Part shown: piece after piece, positions 26,825 to 37,992 of the stretch | Layout of the letters: each line of letters starts with the position of its first letter | Position numbering within the stretch: the first letter of the stretch is position 1 | Assembly (NCBI GenBank): GCA_019237205.1 | Contig: JAFAHO010000145.1 | Span: 1 to 45,650, forward strand | DNA from: Hyphomicrobiales bacterium | Lineage (GTDB): Bacteria; Pseudomonadota; Alphaproteobacteria; Rhizobiales; Beijerinckiaceae | Direction: 5' to 3' | DNA: 45,650 bases | Program-made: the position numbers and the translations under genes | Notes under the pieces: generated by a model | What the model saw: only the letters and a program-made list of their open reading frames with translations | What the model was told of the DNA's origin: nothing | Database searches by the model: none

Positions 26825-27043
26825 CTATTTGATCTGCCCCGCGTTGAACCCCGCCGAGACGTAGCCGCTCATCCTTACGCAGACGCCGTTTGCCGCCAGA
26901 ACGCCTGGCGAACCGGCGATGTTGCAGTGTTTTAGCACTTCCGCAGGCTTGGCCTTCTTGGCTTGCGAAGGCAGTTCCGCCGCAGCGACGGAGGCCACAA
27001 GCGTCAATGCGGCTGCGAAACCACACACAATTGATCGGTTCAT
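26825..27043 (-). CDS. 72-residue porin-like mini-protein
   Basis: From the ATG at 27043 the product has a signal peptide (MNRSIVCGFAAALTLVASVA, cleaved near AAAE) and about 50 mature residues. The segment LKHCNIAGSPGVLAANGVCV followed by RMSGYVSAGF looks like the disulfide-bonded N terminus and first strand of alphaproteobacterial Porin_2 proteins, but a stop follows at once (NAGQIK). It could be a truncated porin or a genuine small exported protein; the tidy signal peptide, paired cysteines and lack of porin remnants downstream favour the latter. Frame positions upstream of 27043 are not convincing. Confidence 0.6.
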   Translation of the reverse strand: MNRSIVCGFAAALTLVASVAAAELPSQAKKAKPAEVLKHCNIAGSPGVLAANGVCVRMSGYVSAGFNAGQIK

Positions 27044-27178
27044 CGCCGCCTCTGACTCTTTTCGGTCACAGCCGGAGCTTATGAGGCGCCGGGCTCGCGT
27101 CCGCAACAGGCTTGCGACTCGCAATGCAATTCGCAAGGAGTAGAGCCCACGGCGGAATGGGGAGCGCGGCACAAGGTT

Positions 27179-30100
27179 ATGGAAATGACGCCTCCTAGGG
27201 CGCGGCGGTCCGCCACTCGGACGCTGGCCGCCGTCGCTGGCCTCGCGCTGGTTGCCCTGGCGGCTTACGGGGCAATCCTGTCACGCGAACCGATTCTCGC
27301 GGCAATAGCCGGCGCTGGCGGCCTGCAACTGTTGCGCGTGGCGCTGTCCGAGCGCCCGTATTCAAAAGCGCTCATTGCGGTTGACGCGGCGGCGTTCGCC
27401 ATCTTTGCGTTTCAACGAAACGACGGGCTCGGTTTCTGGCAATTGCCGGGACCATGGGCGGATGTCTTCCGCTTCAATGTTCCGGGAGCCACGATTGCTC
27501 TCGCGATCTACGTTGGCGGCTCGATCCTGGCGTTGATCGGCGGCTCCCGCGGGCTGCGCCTCGTTGAGGCGTTCAGTCTCATTGCGACGTCCTTCCTGTT
27601 CAATCTCCTCGTGATCCTGGCCGCGGATTGGCACATGGCCGAAATCGGCGCCATCGTGACGGCCCATGCGAACCTGCCGTTTGCGGCGCAGGTTGCGATT
27701 GGGCGCGCCCTCACACTTTTCTTTCTCGGCGAGTCCATGCTGACGCTCATCTGCTTCGTCAGCGTCGATCGCCCCCCGCTTTCGCGACGGATGCATGTGA
27801 TCTACGCGACGAGCGCGATCTTCGCTGCGGCGACGCCGCTCATCGCCAACGCCGCCCAACTCGTCCCTCAGCCGTTTCTGGGGATCGTTTTTTCCAGCGC
27901 CTGCGCCGCGCTCGCGCAAGGCGGCTTATGGGCGATCGTGTACCTGATGACGGGCGTCGCGCTCGACTGGCTTGCCGGCCGGCCGCCGCGATTCGACGCC
28001 GTCTGGAATCACTGGCGCACGGGCTTCATCAAAGGCGCGATCTACGGCGCGCTCTTCATCGGTTTCATTCTGATCGCCGCGACGATCCTGCGACTGCCGA
28101 CAGCCGGCGCGATCCTCACACGCTACGCGCTTCTCACGGGACCGCTGCTTGGCGCGCTTCTCTTTCCGCTCGGCGCGACTATCGTGGGGAGCGCGGACGG
28201 AACGCCTCCTTTTTTTGGCCGGCTCAAAGCCGCGTATCGCGACCCCCGAGCGCCCTTGCGGGGCATTGTCGCCGGATTGGGCCTCGCACTCGCTTATCCC
28301 GCGGATCTCGCTGCTTACGGAGGCGGCGCCCGGTTCCTTGCGATGTTTGGCCTCGGCGCCCTCTGTTACGGTGGCGTCGATCTCGCCTTCGATGCTTGGA
28401 GCAGCACGACCGGCAAGCGCGCCAAGCTGCAAACCTGGCGTGTCTATGCTCTGGGTGTGTTGCTCGGAGGCGTCGTAGGCGGCGCCCTCGGGTGGTATTT
28501 CGACTCCGCTCAGCTTCAAGTGGTCGTCGCCAAGTTCTGGGCTTATGCGGACGTGAATTATAGGCTCGACGGCCGCGCGCTTGGCGATTTCACTACCTAC
28601 CCCATCTTCAACAAGTACGGGATGGTTAACCTGGGCGAGGTCGCAGGCGGCGTGCGTCTGTTTTGGGCGGAATCGGTGGCGGGGGTCATCAACTGGTCGC
28701 TCGCTGCGCCGCTGTTTTCGATCAACTACGTTCTCTTGGATGCGGCTTTGCAGCGAAGCTTGCGTCCAATCAAGAACCTAATCAGCGCTCAAGGGATTGA
28801 AGGCCTCGTCGAGCAGGGCGTGCGCGTGCTGCGGTGGGGCCTCTGGATGGCCCCGATCATCAATTCTTTCCTCCGCCAGTCTCCGATCCCGGCGTGGTAT
28901 AATCAGGACGGCGCCGTGCGGACAGCCGTCGCTATCGGCGCTGATGCAAGCTTAAGTCCTGAAAGCTTCCGCCAGTTTAGCCTCGCGCTGTTTACCGGCC
29001 TGCTCGCTTACGACTGGCTGCGCATTCTGATCTGGTTCGACCACATGGGCCTGAGGGTGGCGAGCCTCGTCAACCTGTCGTTTCTCGGCGGCGATCGGGC
29101 CGACGAGGCCGCGGCGCGCTTCGTCGGCCAAAACGGGCGCGCCCGCGCCATTCCCGACGGCATTCGCCGGTTCGGAACCTGGGCGCCGCTGCTGATCCCC
29201 TTCTACATTCCACGTGGCGCCGAATGGGACCAAGCGTGGACCGGCGCCGAGACGCTAGCCAAGGGCGGGGCGCCCATGCCGGAGCCTGTAAGAATCCTTG
29301 CCTTCGCCTATGCTGCAGCGATTGCGGTTTTTGCGACGGCCGGCGTCGCCTTTGTCGTGAGGGTACGTCGAATGGTGGGCAAGCCGGCTCCTTGGCTCGA
29401 AGGCGCGCCGCTCGAACTGGCGGGCCGCCCTGATCGTTTCGTCCTCAACAATGGCGCGGTAGGCATCGAAATCATGCGCGACGGCCGCGGAGCCGCGTTC
29501 GTCATGGGCGCCGAACGCGGAGGCGGCCCGATCGATCTCATTCGCCGGCCCCTCGATCCTCTGCAAGCGCGCGGTCATTTCTTCTATGTGAGCGAGGAGG
29601 GCAGGGTCCCGTGGTCAATCGGCTTTGAGCCAGTCCGCCGGGCAGGCGATTACCGGATCGAAGAGCCCGGCTTCAACCGTCTCGCGATCGTCCACACGCT
29701 GAACGGCCTCGAGGCGCGCATGGAGCTGAGCCCGGATGAAAGCCAAGTCGCCGTTTTGAGCTGGCGGATTCGGCTGACGGACACATCGGGACGCCCGCGC
29801 CGGCTCCGCTTGACGAGCTTTTGCGAAATCGCCGCCAGTGACGTCGGAGCTTATGCGCGGGATCTCGATTTCGCCGGGATGCATGTCGAGACCGTGTTCG
29901 CGCGCGCCCTCAACGCCATCCTGGCGCGCAACCGTCTGCTGCGCTCGGCCCGCGCGGATCGCGGCGAGGTCGCATTTTTCGCCGTCAAACCTGGCGCGGG
30001 GGCCGAACTCGTCGGATACGAAGACTCGCGAACGCGTTTTCTCGGGGAAGGCGCGCTTACCCGCCCGACCGGCTGCGAGCGATGGCGATGGCGCAAACTC

Positions 30101-32644
30101 GATGACGAAGGCAAACTCTGGACCTTTGATCCTGCTGCGAGCTTTACAATCGAAGTAACGCTCGAGGCGAATGGATCGGCGGAGGCTGAGTTCATCATCG
30201 GTCGCTCCGACAACGCGGTCTGGGCGGGCGAGCTCATTGCGCGACGCCTCGGCCTCGCTCCGTTTCCTGAAGCCGATTTGCACACCCGCTTTTATGAAAC
30301 GCGCGCCGTCGAGCCGTCTCACGCCCTGCATAACCGCTGGCCGTTTGCCTTCCTTCCAGATGGCAAGTCCTTGAGCCTGACCCATCGCACGCCACGCCCT
30401 TGGGCTCATGTGATGGCAAACGAACTCGGCATGGCGACCATGGTTTCCAACGACGGCGAGATCTTCTCCGCCTTCGGCAATGCCCGCCAGAATGGCCTCA
30501 CTGCATTCCGGTTCGACAGCTCGACCGTCGTGCAGCCGGGTCAGGTCGTCTACCTGCGCGATCTTGAAACCGGCGAGACCGACGCGCCAGGTTTCGCGCC
30601 CTTTCAGCCTGAGGACGCGACGCACCAGGTCGTCTATGAGCCGGGAGTCGCGACTTTCACTAAGTCGCGGGCCAATCTAACAATAAGATATATAGTCTTC
30701 GTCGCTCCGGACCGCCCGTGCGACACGCGGCTCCTCACATTGCACAACATCGGAACGAAGCCAAAGCGGTTGCGCATCGCACCATTCTTCGACCTGGCCC
30801 TCGAGGAAAGTCCCAACGAAAGCGTAGACAAGATTCAAGACGAAACGGTCCGCTCGATCCTCTTGTTTCAGAATCCTCGCAACGATTTCGAGCGCGGCTT
30901 CGCCTTCGCAGCGACCAGCATGGCTAACCCGGCAACAGAAACGATCAGGACCCGGTTCTTCGGCGGGCCCGGGCGCGACATCCATACGCCGGCGATGGTC
31001 GAGACAGGCTCGGCCGACGGCTCGGCCACTGACGACGGACGGCGGGTCGCTGCGTTCTGCGCAGAACTGACGCTTGCGCCAGGAGAAGAGACGAAGATCG
31101 TCATCGTTTTCGGCCAGGCGATAAGCCGCACTGAAGCGCTGCAGGCCGCATCAAGAGCGACGGTCGCCCAGGCCGAGGCGGATCTAGCCGCAACCCGAGT
31201 CGCGTGGGCGGCTCGGCTCGGCAAGGTCGAGGTGCGCACGAACCGGCCCGACTTCGATCGCCTTGTCAACACATGGCTTCCCTATCAGCTCTACGCTTCC
31301 CGACTCTGGGGCCGAGTCGGACCGAACCAGCGCGGAGGCGCCACCGGCTATCGCGATCAATTGCAGGACGTGCTGCCCCTAGTTTTGCTCGAACCGCACT
31401 TCGCCCGCGCGCAGATCGTGCTCCACGCCAGCCAACAGTTTCGCGAGGGCGACGTGCTCAAGTGGTGGCACCGCGCGCCGAACGGCGCCACGGGCCTCGG
31501 CCAGCGCACCAAAGCGAGCGACCCGCATCTTTGGCTGCCGTATGTGCTCGCGCGTTATGTTCGCCAACTCGGCGACGCCAGCGTTCTCGACGAGTCAACC
31601 CCCTTCCTGGAAGGAGAGGCGGTTCCCGAACACGAGGATACCTGGATCGTCGTTCCGCGCGTTTCACGGGAGACCGCGACCGTCTACGAGCACGCGCGCC
31701 TCGCGATCGATTATACGCTCCGGTTTCTCGGCCAAAACGGACTGCCGCTGCTGCGGGCAGGAGATTGGAATGACGGCATCGACGTCCTGGGAACGCGGGG
31801 GGTCGGCACGAGCGTCTGGATGGGCTTCTTTCTCGCCAACGTCCTCGACGGGTTCATTCCCCTGGCGCGATTGAAGGGCGACGAGGCGTTCGCCTCACGA
31901 TGCGAAGAGGCCTTGGCGGGACAACGCGAAGCGCTGGACGTCGCCTGGCTCGGGGATCACTACGCGCTTGACTTTGCCGACGATGGACAGGTCGTCGCCG
32001 TGCCCAATGCGATGACGACCGGCTGGGCCGCCTATTCGGGGGCATGCGACGACGACCGAGCCCTCGCTGCGATCGAGGGAGGCCTCAAGGCGATCGAACG
32101 CGCAGACCGAGTCCTGCTGCTTGAAACGCCGTTCTATGAGCATTCGCAGCCTTATCCGGGCCGGATCGCGGATTATCCCCCGGGGGTTAGGGAGAACGGC
32201 GGCCAATACAGCCATGGCGCCACCTGGATCGTGGACGGCTTCGTTCGGCTCGCCGAAGCCGCCGGCGCGGCGGGCGACAATACGAAGGCCGAGCGCCTGC
32301 TCGCGCGGGCCTATGAAATATTCGAAAAGATCTCGCCGCTGAAGAAGACGGATCCCGAGCGTATCGCGATCTACGGTCTCAATCCCATTCAACAACCCGC
32401 CGACATCTACGACGGCTGGGGGCACGGCGGTCGCGGCGGCTGGTCGTGGTACACTGGTTCCGCGGCGCGCATGTTATCCGCCGCCTACGCGCTGTTGGGC
32501 ATCGTCCAGACCGAGGGCGCGATCGGCGTTCGCGACGACCTGTTTGAACCCAAAGGCGAGTTGGAGCTGGAATTTCTGCGCATCGGTGGCTCGATATGGC
32601 GCCGGCATACAGAAGAGCATCATCAGCCAATCGCCGCGGACTAA
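27179..32644 (+). CDS. Giant polytopic membrane protein with GH94 phosphorylase-like C-terminal half
   Basis: Residues 1 to about 730 hold roughly a dozen membrane helices. Then follow a first beta-sandwich (about 743-1040), a second one starting [19 protein letters not shown] (about 1048-1340), and an (alpha/alpha)6 barrel from [20 protein letters not shown] (about 1358) to about 1790. The barrel carries GDWNDG (1528-1533), the GH94 catalytic motif with general acid Asp1532, and [17 protein letters not shown] near the end. This layout recalls the C-terminal half of cyclic beta-1,2-glucan synthase NdvB (about 2800 residues), where it sets chain length, but I see no GT84 synthase domain. It may process an envelope glucan; substrate unknown. 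Start may be ATG 27179 or 27185. Confidence 0.85.
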   Translation: MEMTPPRARRSATRTLAAVAGLALVALAAYGAILSREPILAAIAGAGGLQLLRVALSERPYSKALIAVDAAAFAIFAFQRNDGLGFWQLPGPWADVFRFNVPGATIALAIYVGGSILALIGGSRGLRLVEAFSLIATSFLFNLLVILAADWHMAEIGAIVTAHANLPFAAQVAIGRALTLFFLGESMLTLICFVSVDRPPLSRRMHVIYATSAIFAAATPLIANAAQLVPQPFLGIVFSSACAALAQGGLWAIVYLMTGVALDWLAGRPPRFDAVWNHWRTGFIKGAIYGALFIGFILIAATILRLPTAGAILTRYALLTGPLLGALLFPLGATIVGSADGTPPFFGRLKAAYRDPRAPLRGIVAGLGLALAYPADLAAYGGGARFLAMFGLGALCYGGVDLAFDAWSSTTGKRAKLQTWRVYALGVLLGGVVGGALGWYFDSAQLQVVVAKFWAYADVNYRLDGRALGDFTTYPIFNKYGMVNLGEVAGGVRLFWAESVAGVINWSLAAPLFSINYVLLDAALQRSLRPIKNLISAQGIEGLVEQGVRVLRWGLWMAPIINSFLRQSPIPAWYNQDGAVRTAVAIGADASLSPESFRQFSLALFTGLLAYDWLRILIWFDHMGLRVASLVNLSFLGGDRADEAAARFVGQNGRARAIPDGIRRFGTWAPLLIPFYIPRGAEWDQAWTGAETLAKGGAPMPEPVRILAFAYAAAIAVFATAGVAFVVRVRRMVGKPAPWLEGAPLELAGRPDRFVLNNGAVGIEIMRDGRGAAFVMGAERGGGPIDLIRRPLDPLQARGHFFYVSEEGRVPWSIGFEPVRRAGDYRIEEPGFNRLAIVHTLNGLEARMELSPDESQVAVLSWRIRLTDTSGRPRRLRLTSFCEIAASDVGAYARDLDFAGMHVETVFARALNAILARNRLLRSARADRGEVAFFAVKPGAGAELVGYEDSRTRFLGEGALTRPTGCERWRWRKLDDEGKLWTFDPAASFTIEVTLEANGSAEAEFIIGRSDNAVWAGELIARRLGLAPFPEADLHTRFYETRAVEPSHALHNRWPFAFLPDGKSLSLTHRTPRPWAHVMANELGMATMVSNDGEIFSAFGNARQNGLTAFRFDSSTVVQPGQVVYLRDLETGETDAPGFAPFQPEDATHQVVYEPGVATFTKSRANLTIRYIVFVAPDRPCDTRLLTLHNIGTKPKRLRIAPFFDLALEESPNESVDKIQDETVRSILLFQNPRNDFERGFAFAATSMANPATETIRTRFFGGPGRDIHTPAMVETGSADGSATDDGRRVAAFCAELTLAPGEETKIVIVFGQAISRTEALQAASRATVAQAEADLAATRVAWAARLGKVEVRTNRPDFDRLVNTWLPYQLYASRLWGRVGPNQRGGATGYRDQLQDVLPLVLLEPHFARAQIVLHASQQFREGDVLKWWHRAPNGATGLGQRTKASDPHLWLPYVLARYVRQLGDASVLDESTPFLEGEAVPEHEDTWIVVPRVSRETATVYEHARLAIDYTLRFLGQNGLPLLRAGDWNDGIDVLGTRGVGTSVWMGFFLANVLDGFIPLARLKGDEAFASRCEEALAGQREALDVAWLGDHYALDFADDGQVVAVPNAMTTGWAAYSGACDDDRALAAIEGGLKAIERADRVLLLETPFYEHSQPYPGRIADYPPGVRENGGQYSHGATWIVDGFVRLAEAAGAAGDNTKAERLLARAYEIFEKISPLKKTDPERIAIYGLNPIQQPADIYDGWGHGGRGGWSWYTGSAARMLSAAYALLGIVQTEGAIGVRDDLFEPKGELELEFLRIGGSIWRRHTEEHHQPIAAD

Positions 32645-32817
32645 TTGTCGCATCTTCGAGATTTTCGATGCTTTTTAGCTGCTTTAGCGCCCGACTTTGG
32701 TCGAAACGGGCGCGAACAGCCGGTTTGTGCGTTGCGGCACGCCCGGCTTTCTGGCATGAGGCCGCCACAAACAGGCCGCGCTCGCCGCGCTCGCACCATA
32801 TCAGGGGGCTATACGCC

Positions 32818-34947
32818 ATGCTGTTGGGGTTGATCATTCTCTGCGGATTGCTGTCGATCGTCTACGGCGTCTACACCGTCAGTAGCCTCATGGCGGCCGA
32901 CGCGGGATCCCAGCGCATGCAGGAGATCTCAGCTGCCGTCCGCGAAGGCGCGCAAGCTTACCTCCGGCGGCAATACACCACCATCGCGGGCGTGGGCATC
33001 GTCGTCTTCATCGCGCTGGGATTGCTGCTCTCATGGACTGTCGCGGCCGGCTTCGCGATTGGCGCGATTCTCTCCGGCGCGGCCGGCTTCATCGGCATGA
33101 ACGTCTCGGTGCGCGCGAATGTGCGCACGGCGCAGGCGGCGACGAAATCGCTCGCCGGCGGCCTCGACATCGCATTCCGGTCGGGCGCCGTGACCGGCCT
33201 CCTTGTGGCTGGCCTGGCGCTTCTCGGCGTCTCAGGCTATTTCGGCTTTCTGACTGTCGTGCTGGGCTACGCGCCGTCCGATCGGACGGTTATCGCCGCT
33301 CTGGTTGCGCTCGGCTTCGGCGCGTCGCTGATCTCGATCTTCGCCCGTCTCGGCGGCGGCATCTTCACCAAGGGCGCGGACGTCGGCGCCGACCTCGTCG
33401 GAAAGGTCGAAGCCGGCATTCCCGAGGACGACCCGCGCAACCCGGCGACCATCGCCGACAACGTCGGCGATAATGTCGGCGATTGCGCCGGCATGGCGGC
33501 CGACCTCTTCGAGACCTATGCGGTGACAGTGGTGGCGACAATGGTGCTCGCCTCGATCTTCTTCGAGGGAACCTCGGCGCTGCTCCCGACAATGATGTAT
33601 CCGCTGGCGATCTGCGCAGTATGCATTGTGACCTCGATTATTGGCACGTTCTTCGTCAGGCTCGGCGCGAACAACTCGATCATGGGCGCGCTCTACAAGG
33701 GCCTCATCGCCACTGGCGTCCTGTCGATCCTGGGCCTCGCGATCGCCACACAGTTCGTCGTCGGATGGGGCGACGTCGGTATAGTCGCGGGGTCTGTGGT
33801 CACCGGCAAGAGCCTGTTCGTGTGCGGCCTGATCGGCCTCGCCGTGACGGGCCTCATCGTGGTCATCACCGAATATTACACGGGCACTGGCAAGCGTCCC
33901 GTAGTCTCCATCGCGCAGGCCTCGGTAACCGGCCACGGCACCAACGTCATCCAGGGCCTGGCGGTCTCGCTCGAATCGACCGCGCTCCCCGCGCTCGTCA
34001 TCGTCGCGGGCATCGTGACGACGTACCAACTTGCGGGCCTCTACGGCACCGCGATCGCAGTCACGACCATGCTTGGTCTGGCCGGAATGATCGTCGCACT
34101 CGACGCATTCGGGCCGGTCACCGACAACGCCGGCGGCATCGCCGAAATGGCAGGCCTGCCCAAGGAGGTGCGCCAGTCGACCGACGCGCTCGACGCGGTC
34201 GGCAACACGACCAAGGCGATCACCAAAGGCTATGCGATCGGATCGGCGGGCCTGGGCGCGCTCGTTCTGTTCGCGGCCTACACCAACGACATCCGGCACT
34301 TCACCGAAACCGGGGCGCCGTATTTCAAGGACGTCGGCGTCGTCGATTTCAACCTCTCGAACCCCTATGTCGTCGCCGGCCTCATCTTCGGCGGCCTCAT
34401 CCCCTATCTGTTCGCGGGCATCGCGATGACTGCCGTCGGGCGGGCGGCGGGATCGGTGGTGATCGAGGTCCGCCGCCAGTTCAAGGAAATGCCAGGCATC
34501 ATGCAAGGCACGCAGCGTCCCGACTACGGCCGTGCGGTGGACATGCTGACCAAGGCGGCGATCCGGGAAATGATCGTCCCGTCGCTCTTGCCGGTGCTCG
34601 CGCCCTTCGTCGTCTATTTCGGCGCCTATTGGATTTCGGGGTCCAAAGCCGCCGCTTTCGCAGCGCTGGGGGCTTCGCTGCTCGGCGTGATCGTCAACGG
34701 CCTCTTTGTCGCGATTTCAATGACGTCGGGCGGCGGCGCCTGGGACAACGCCAAGAAGAGCTTCGAGGACGGCTTCATCGACAAGGACGGGGTGAAGCAC
34801 TTCAAGGGCTCGGACGCCCACAAGGCCTCCGTCACCGGCGACACCGTCGGCGACCCTTATAAGGACACCGCCGGACCCGCAGTCAACCCGGCGATCAAGA
34901 TCACCAACATCGTCGCGCTCCTGCTCCTGGCGATCCTCGCCCACTGA
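32818..34947 (+). CDS. hppA: Membrane-bound proton-pumping pyrophosphatase
   Basis: HppA couples pyrophosphate hydrolysis to proton export across the membrane and recovers energy from biosynthesis. From the ATG at 32818 (ribosome site AGGGGG) it has 709 residues and about 16 membrane helices. The substrate loop [20 protein letters not shown] and the acidic [20 protein letters not shown] are intact. The segment [10 protein letters not shown] has Lys466 where potassium-dependent enzymes have Ala, which marks the potassium-independent class. The frame is open further upstream but without family similarity. A strong terminator follows. Confidence 0.97.
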   Translation: MLLGLIILCGLLSIVYGVYTVSSLMAADAGSQRMQEISAAVREGAQAYLRRQYTTIAGVGIVVFIALGLLLSWTVAAGFAIGAILSGAAGFIGMNVSVRANVRTAQAATKSLAGGLDIAFRSGAVTGLLVAGLALLGVSGYFGFLTVVLGYAPSDRTVIAALVALGFGASLISIFARLGGGIFTKGADVGADLVGKVEAGIPEDDPRNPATIADNVGDNVGDCAGMAADLFETYAVTVVATMVLASIFFEGTSALLPTMMYPLAICAVCIVTSIIGTFFVRLGANNSIMGALYKGLIATGVLSILGLAIATQFVVGWGDVGIVAGSVVTGKSLFVCGLIGLAVTGLIVVITEYYTGTGKRPVVSIAQASVTGHGTNVIQGLAVSLESTALPALVIVAGIVTTYQLAGLYGTAIAVTTMLGLAGMIVALDAFGPVTDNAGGIAEMAGLPKEVRQSTDALDAVGNTTKAITKGYAIGSAGLGALVLFAAYTNDIRHFTETGAPYFKDVGVVDFNLSNPYVVAGLIFGGLIPYLFAGIAMTAVGRAAGSVVIEVRRQFKEMPGIMQGTQRPDYGRAVDMLTKAAIREMIVPSLLPVLAPFVVYFGAYWISGSKAAAFAALGASLLGVIVNGLFVAISMTSGGGAWDNAKKSFEDGFIDKDGVKHFKGSDAHKASVTGDTVGDPYKDTAGPAVNPAIKITNIVALLLLAILAH

Positions 34948-34971
34948 GACGAAAGCGACGACAAGGACGAG

Positions 34972-35000
34972 AGGGCAGAGGCCGCGGCTCCGCCCTTTTT
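34972..35000 (+). terminator. Rho-independent terminator after hppA
   Basis: AGGGC with GAG on the left pairs with CTC and GCCCT on the right around a GC-rich loop, followed by a run of five Ts at 34996-35000. It starts 24 bp after the hppA stop. Confidence 0.75.
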
Positions 35001-35046
35001 CTGTTCTCTCGCCCGTCCTGCGAAGGAGCGAGAGTCCAACCGCGGC

Positions 35047-35514
35047 TCAGGTAAAGCGGAAAAGGCCCGCCATCATGTTGCGGAGGAAGTCGGGCTCGGT
35101 GCCGCCGGTCGGAGTCGTGCGGGAGACGAAGTCGAAAACCTTGCCGTCCTGCATGCCGTAGTTAGCGATGCGGTCGACCTTGCCGCCCTTGTCGAAATAG
35201 ACCGCGAGCACATGCTGGTCCGTCATCTGGACGGGCATGAAGGCCAGCGCACGATGCATCTTCTGGCCAATATAGTACCAGGCGTCTCCGCCGACGGTCG
35301 ACGTCGTCGAGGGCGTGCCGAGAAGGGCCAACGCCTGCGGTTTCGTCGTCGCCCCGACTTTGATTTGCGCCAGCGTCTCTTCGTCGACCTGATAGCCGCG
35401 ATCGAAGTCGCCGTCGTAGCCGATGCAGCCTCCAAGCATCGCGCCGAGCGCCATCGCGCCTGCGAGCGCAAGGCGCCGATTGATGCACCGCGTGACTTTC
35501 GGCCCGTGACCCAT
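35047..35514 (-). CDS. bamE: Outer membrane assembly lipoprotein BamE (SmpA/OmlA)
   Basis: BamE is a small lipoprotein that steadies the BamA complex. The 155-residue precursor has a lipoprotein signal with lipobox LGGC at Cys30, then the BamE fold with GYQVDEETLAQIKVGATTK, ALLGTPSTTSTVGGDAWYYI and a strand VLAVYFDKGGKVDRIANYG. The extra C-terminal tail with TPTGGTEPDFLRNMMAGLF is usual for Rhizobiales. It diverges from the CBP3-like chaperone gene, with a 128-bp gap, again a conserved neighbourhood. Confidence 0.93.
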   Translation of the reverse strand: MGHGPKVTRCINRRLALAGAMALGAMLGGCIGYDGDFDRGYQVDEETLAQIKVGATTKPQALALLGTPSTTSTVGGDAWYYIGQKMHRALAFMPVQMTDQHVLAVYFDKGGKVDRIANYGMQDGKVFDFVSRTTPTGGTEPDFLRNMMAGLFRFT

Positions 35515-35642
35515 TCACATTCTCCGACTCGTCTGGCCCTTATTTGCTTGCCAGTCCGACCGCGGATGCCTAACCCGAGCGGCTGAACAAATGCAAGGCG
35601 CCGCCCTGCCGGCGCCAAGCGACGCATGAAGGCGCGTTCGCG

Positions 35643-36194
35643 ATGATTCTCGCCCGATGGCGCGCCAGACGCGCGAGCAAGGCCCTCATCGAGCAACTTC
35701 GCGGCGAGATCGTGGCCGCGACCCGTCGGCCGGCGCTTTACGAGGCGCTGAGAGCGCCGGATCGGCTCGATGGGCGGTTCGAGATCCTGACGCTGCATGC
35801 CGGGCTCGTCCTGCGACGTCTCGTCGCAATCGGCGGTTTGGGTCACCATGTCGCGCAGGACCTCGTTGACAGCCTCTTCCTTCACTTCGACGATGCGCTT
35901 CGCGAGATGGCGCTGAGCGACATCGCCGTCTCGAGGCGGCTGAAAACGATGAAGGAAGCCTTCTACGGCCGGAACGTCGCCTATGCCACGGCGCTTGCGT
36001 CGGGGTCGCGCGCCAACCTCGCCGCGGCGCTGGCTCGCAACGTCTATGCGGGAGGGCCGAACGGCGCTCTGCACGCGGCGGCGCTTGCCGACTATGTCGC
36101 GTCGATCGACGCCGCTCTGGCCGCCATGCCGATCGAGGACTTCGTTGCGGGACGCTTCCGCTTTCCGGATGGCCCTATCACGTCAGGAGCCTGA
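35643..36194 (+). CDS. Ubiquinol-cytochrome c chaperone (CBP3-like)
   Basis: The 183-residue protein resembles the CBP3/UQCC1 family needed to assemble the cytochrome bc1 complex. It shows PALYEALRAPDRLDGRFEIL, HAGLVLRRL, HHVAQDLVDSLFLHFDDALRE and the conserved MKTMKEAFYGRN-like region (RRLKTMKEAFYGRNVAY). No signal peptide is present, so it acts in the cytoplasm or at the inner face. DUF177 begins 3 bp after its stop, so the two are co-translated. Confidence 0.92.
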   Translation: MILARWRARRASKALIEQLRGEIVAATRRPALYEALRAPDRLDGRFEILTLHAGLVLRRLVAIGGLGHHVAQDLVDSLFLHFDDALREMALSDIAVSRRLKTMKEAFYGRNVAYATALASGSRANLAAALARNVYAGGPNGALHAAALADYVASIDAALAAMPIEDFVAGRFRFPDGPITSGA

Positions 36195-36197
36195 GTC

Positions 36198-36731
36198 ATG
36201 TCCGAGCCCTTCCGCCGCGTCGTGCGGGTCGATTCCATCCCCAGGGACGGCCAGACCGTCGCCATCGAAGCAAGCCCGACGGAGCGCGAAGCGCTGGCGG
36301 CGCTCTACAGGCTTCCCTCGATCGAGGCGTTAAGCGCGGACCTTACTCTCAAGCGGACTGGGCGGGGTGAGGTGAGGGTCACGGGCGCGGTGCACGGGCG
36401 GCTCACCCAGATATGCGTTGTCTCGCTCGAGCCGTTCCCGGCGGTCGTCAATGAGGAGGTCGATGTCCGTTTCGCCGAGCTCGCGGATGACGTGGTGGCC
36501 CGCAGGCTCTCGAGCGAGCCGCAGACGTTCTCGATCGACGACGAGGACGAACCGGATCCGATCATCGAGGGCAGGATCGATCTCGGCGCCCTGGCGGCGG
36601 AATTCTTGGCGCTGGGGCTCGATCCCTACCCTCGCAAGCCCGGCGCTGTGTTCGAATCACCCAAGGATTCGGAGGACGCCGCATCGCCTTTTTCGGCGCT
36701 CGGCGATCGCGCTGGGAAGACGCCAGACTGA
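36198..36731 (+). CDS. DUF177 (YceD) family protein
   Basis: YceD/DUF177 proteins are linked to 23S rRNA maturation and usually sit near rpmF and plsX. The 177-residue protein shows the family text GEVRVTGAVHGRLTQICVVS followed by LEPFPAVVNEEVDVRF, and an acidic end with DPIIEGRIDLGALAAEFLAL and GLDPYPRKPGAVF. The first Cys pair typical of some members is reduced here to a single Cys. It is followed by plsX after 180 bp; no rpmF (L32) gene lies between. Confidence 0.92.
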   Translation: MSEPFRRVVRVDSIPRDGQTVAIEASPTEREALAALYRLPSIEALSADLTLKRTGRGEVRVTGAVHGRLTQICVVSLEPFPAVVNEEVDVRFAELADDVVARRLSSEPQTFSIDDEDEPDPIIEGRIDLGALAAEFLALGLDPYPRKPGAVFESPKDSEDAASPFSALGDRAGKTPD

Positions 36732-36911
36732 GCTCGGAATCGCAGCTTTGACTGCCGGAGCGACGGAAGCTCCCGCGCCGGCGCGAGTTTCCGATGGTGC
36801 ACGGGCGCTCCTTCGCCGCCCCGACGTTGCCTTGCGCGTCGAAGGCGCTATTGTCGCGCCGCGCCGGGCGCCGCCCGAGCCAGGGCGCTTCGGGCGCGGT
36901 CGGACGAGGGA

Positions 36912-37973
36912 ATGGCGAGCGACATTCGCATAGCGCTTGATGCAATGGGAGGCGACAGCGGACCTTCTGTCGTCGTGCCCGGCGCCGCGATTGCGCTCGA
37001 GCGTCGTCCGGACACCCGGTACCTGCTGTACGGCGACGAGAAGATGGTCGGGCCGATGCTCGCCGCCTTTCCGAACCTCGCCGCGCGCTCGCGGCTCTTT
37101 CATACCGGCGTCGCCGTCAAGATGACCGATAAGCCGAGCCAGGCGCTGCGCACCGGTCGGCGAGTCTCCTCGATGTGGCAGGCAATCGAGGCGGTGAAGG
37201 CCGACGCGGCCGATTGCGTGGTTTCGGCCGGCAATACGGGCGCGCTGATGGCGATGGCGAAATTCTGTCTGCACACGATGGCGCCGATCGAGCGTCCCGC
37301 GATCGCAGCGCTCTGGCCGACGCTGCGCGGCGAATCGATCGTCCTCGACGTCGGCGCGACGATCGGCGGCGACGAGCGACATCTCGTGGATCTCGCGGTC
37401 ATGGGCGCAGCGATGGCGCGAATCGTGTTCGATATCGACAGTCCGACGGTCGGGCTTCTCAATGTCGGGGTCGAGGAGATCAAGGGGGTCGAGGAAGTCA
37501 AGGCCGCCGGCCGCATCCTGCGCGCAGCCAATCTGCCCAACATGCGCTACCACGGCTTCGTCGAGGGCGACGATCTCGGCCGAGGCGCGGTGGATGTGTT
37601 CGTCACCGAAGGCTTCACCGGCAATATTGCGCTGAAGACCGCCGAAGGCACGGCGAGACAGCTCAGTCGCTACCTGCGCGCCGCGATGAGCCACAGCCTC
37701 ATGTCGCGCATCGGCTTTATGTTCGCGCGCAAGGCGCTGGACGCTTTGCGCCAGAAAATGAGCCCGCGCGCCAGCGGCGGCGTGTTTCTCGGACTTGACG
37801 GCGTCGTCATCAAGGCCCATGGCGGCGCCGACGCCGAAGCCTATGCCGGCGCCATCGAATTGGGCTACGACATGGTGCGCCAGGAATTGCTCGGCAAGAT
37901 TCGTGAAATGATCGCGCAGGCCGACGCCGCCCGCCCCACTGCGGCGCATTCGCATACGTCCGCCGCCCAGTGA
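36912..37973 (+). CDS. plsX: Phosphate acyltransferase PlsX
   Basis: PlsX turns acyl-ACP into acyl-phosphate, the donor for PlsY in phospholipid synthesis, and works at the membrane surface. The 353-residue protein starts [20 protein letters not shown], the family signature, with [53 protein letters not shown] and [15 protein letters not shown] further on. fabH follows after 19 bp. Nothing unusual. Confidence 0.97.
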   Translation: MASDIRIALDAMGGDSGPSVVVPGAAIALERRPDTRYLLYGDEKMVGPMLAAFPNLAARSRLFHTGVAVKMTDKPSQALRTGRRVSSMWQAIEAVKADAADCVVSAGNTGALMAMAKFCLHTMAPIERPAIAALWPTLRGESIVLDVGATIGGDERHLVDLAVMGAAMARIVFDIDSPTVGLLNVGVEEIKGVEEVKAAGRILRAANLPNMRYHGFVEGDDLGRGAVDVFVTEGFTGNIALKTAEGTARQLSRYLRAAMSHSLMSRIGFMFARKALDALRQKMSPRASGGVFLGLDGVVIKAHGGADAEAYAGAIELGYDMVRQELLGKIREMIAQADAARPTAAHSHTSAAQ

Positions 37974-37992
37974 TCCGAAACGCGTCTGCTCC

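Noticed and set aside
33232-34506. 424-codon minus-strand frame opposite hppA
   Set aside because: Shadow of hppA, with His/Asp/Arg-rich nonsense composition.
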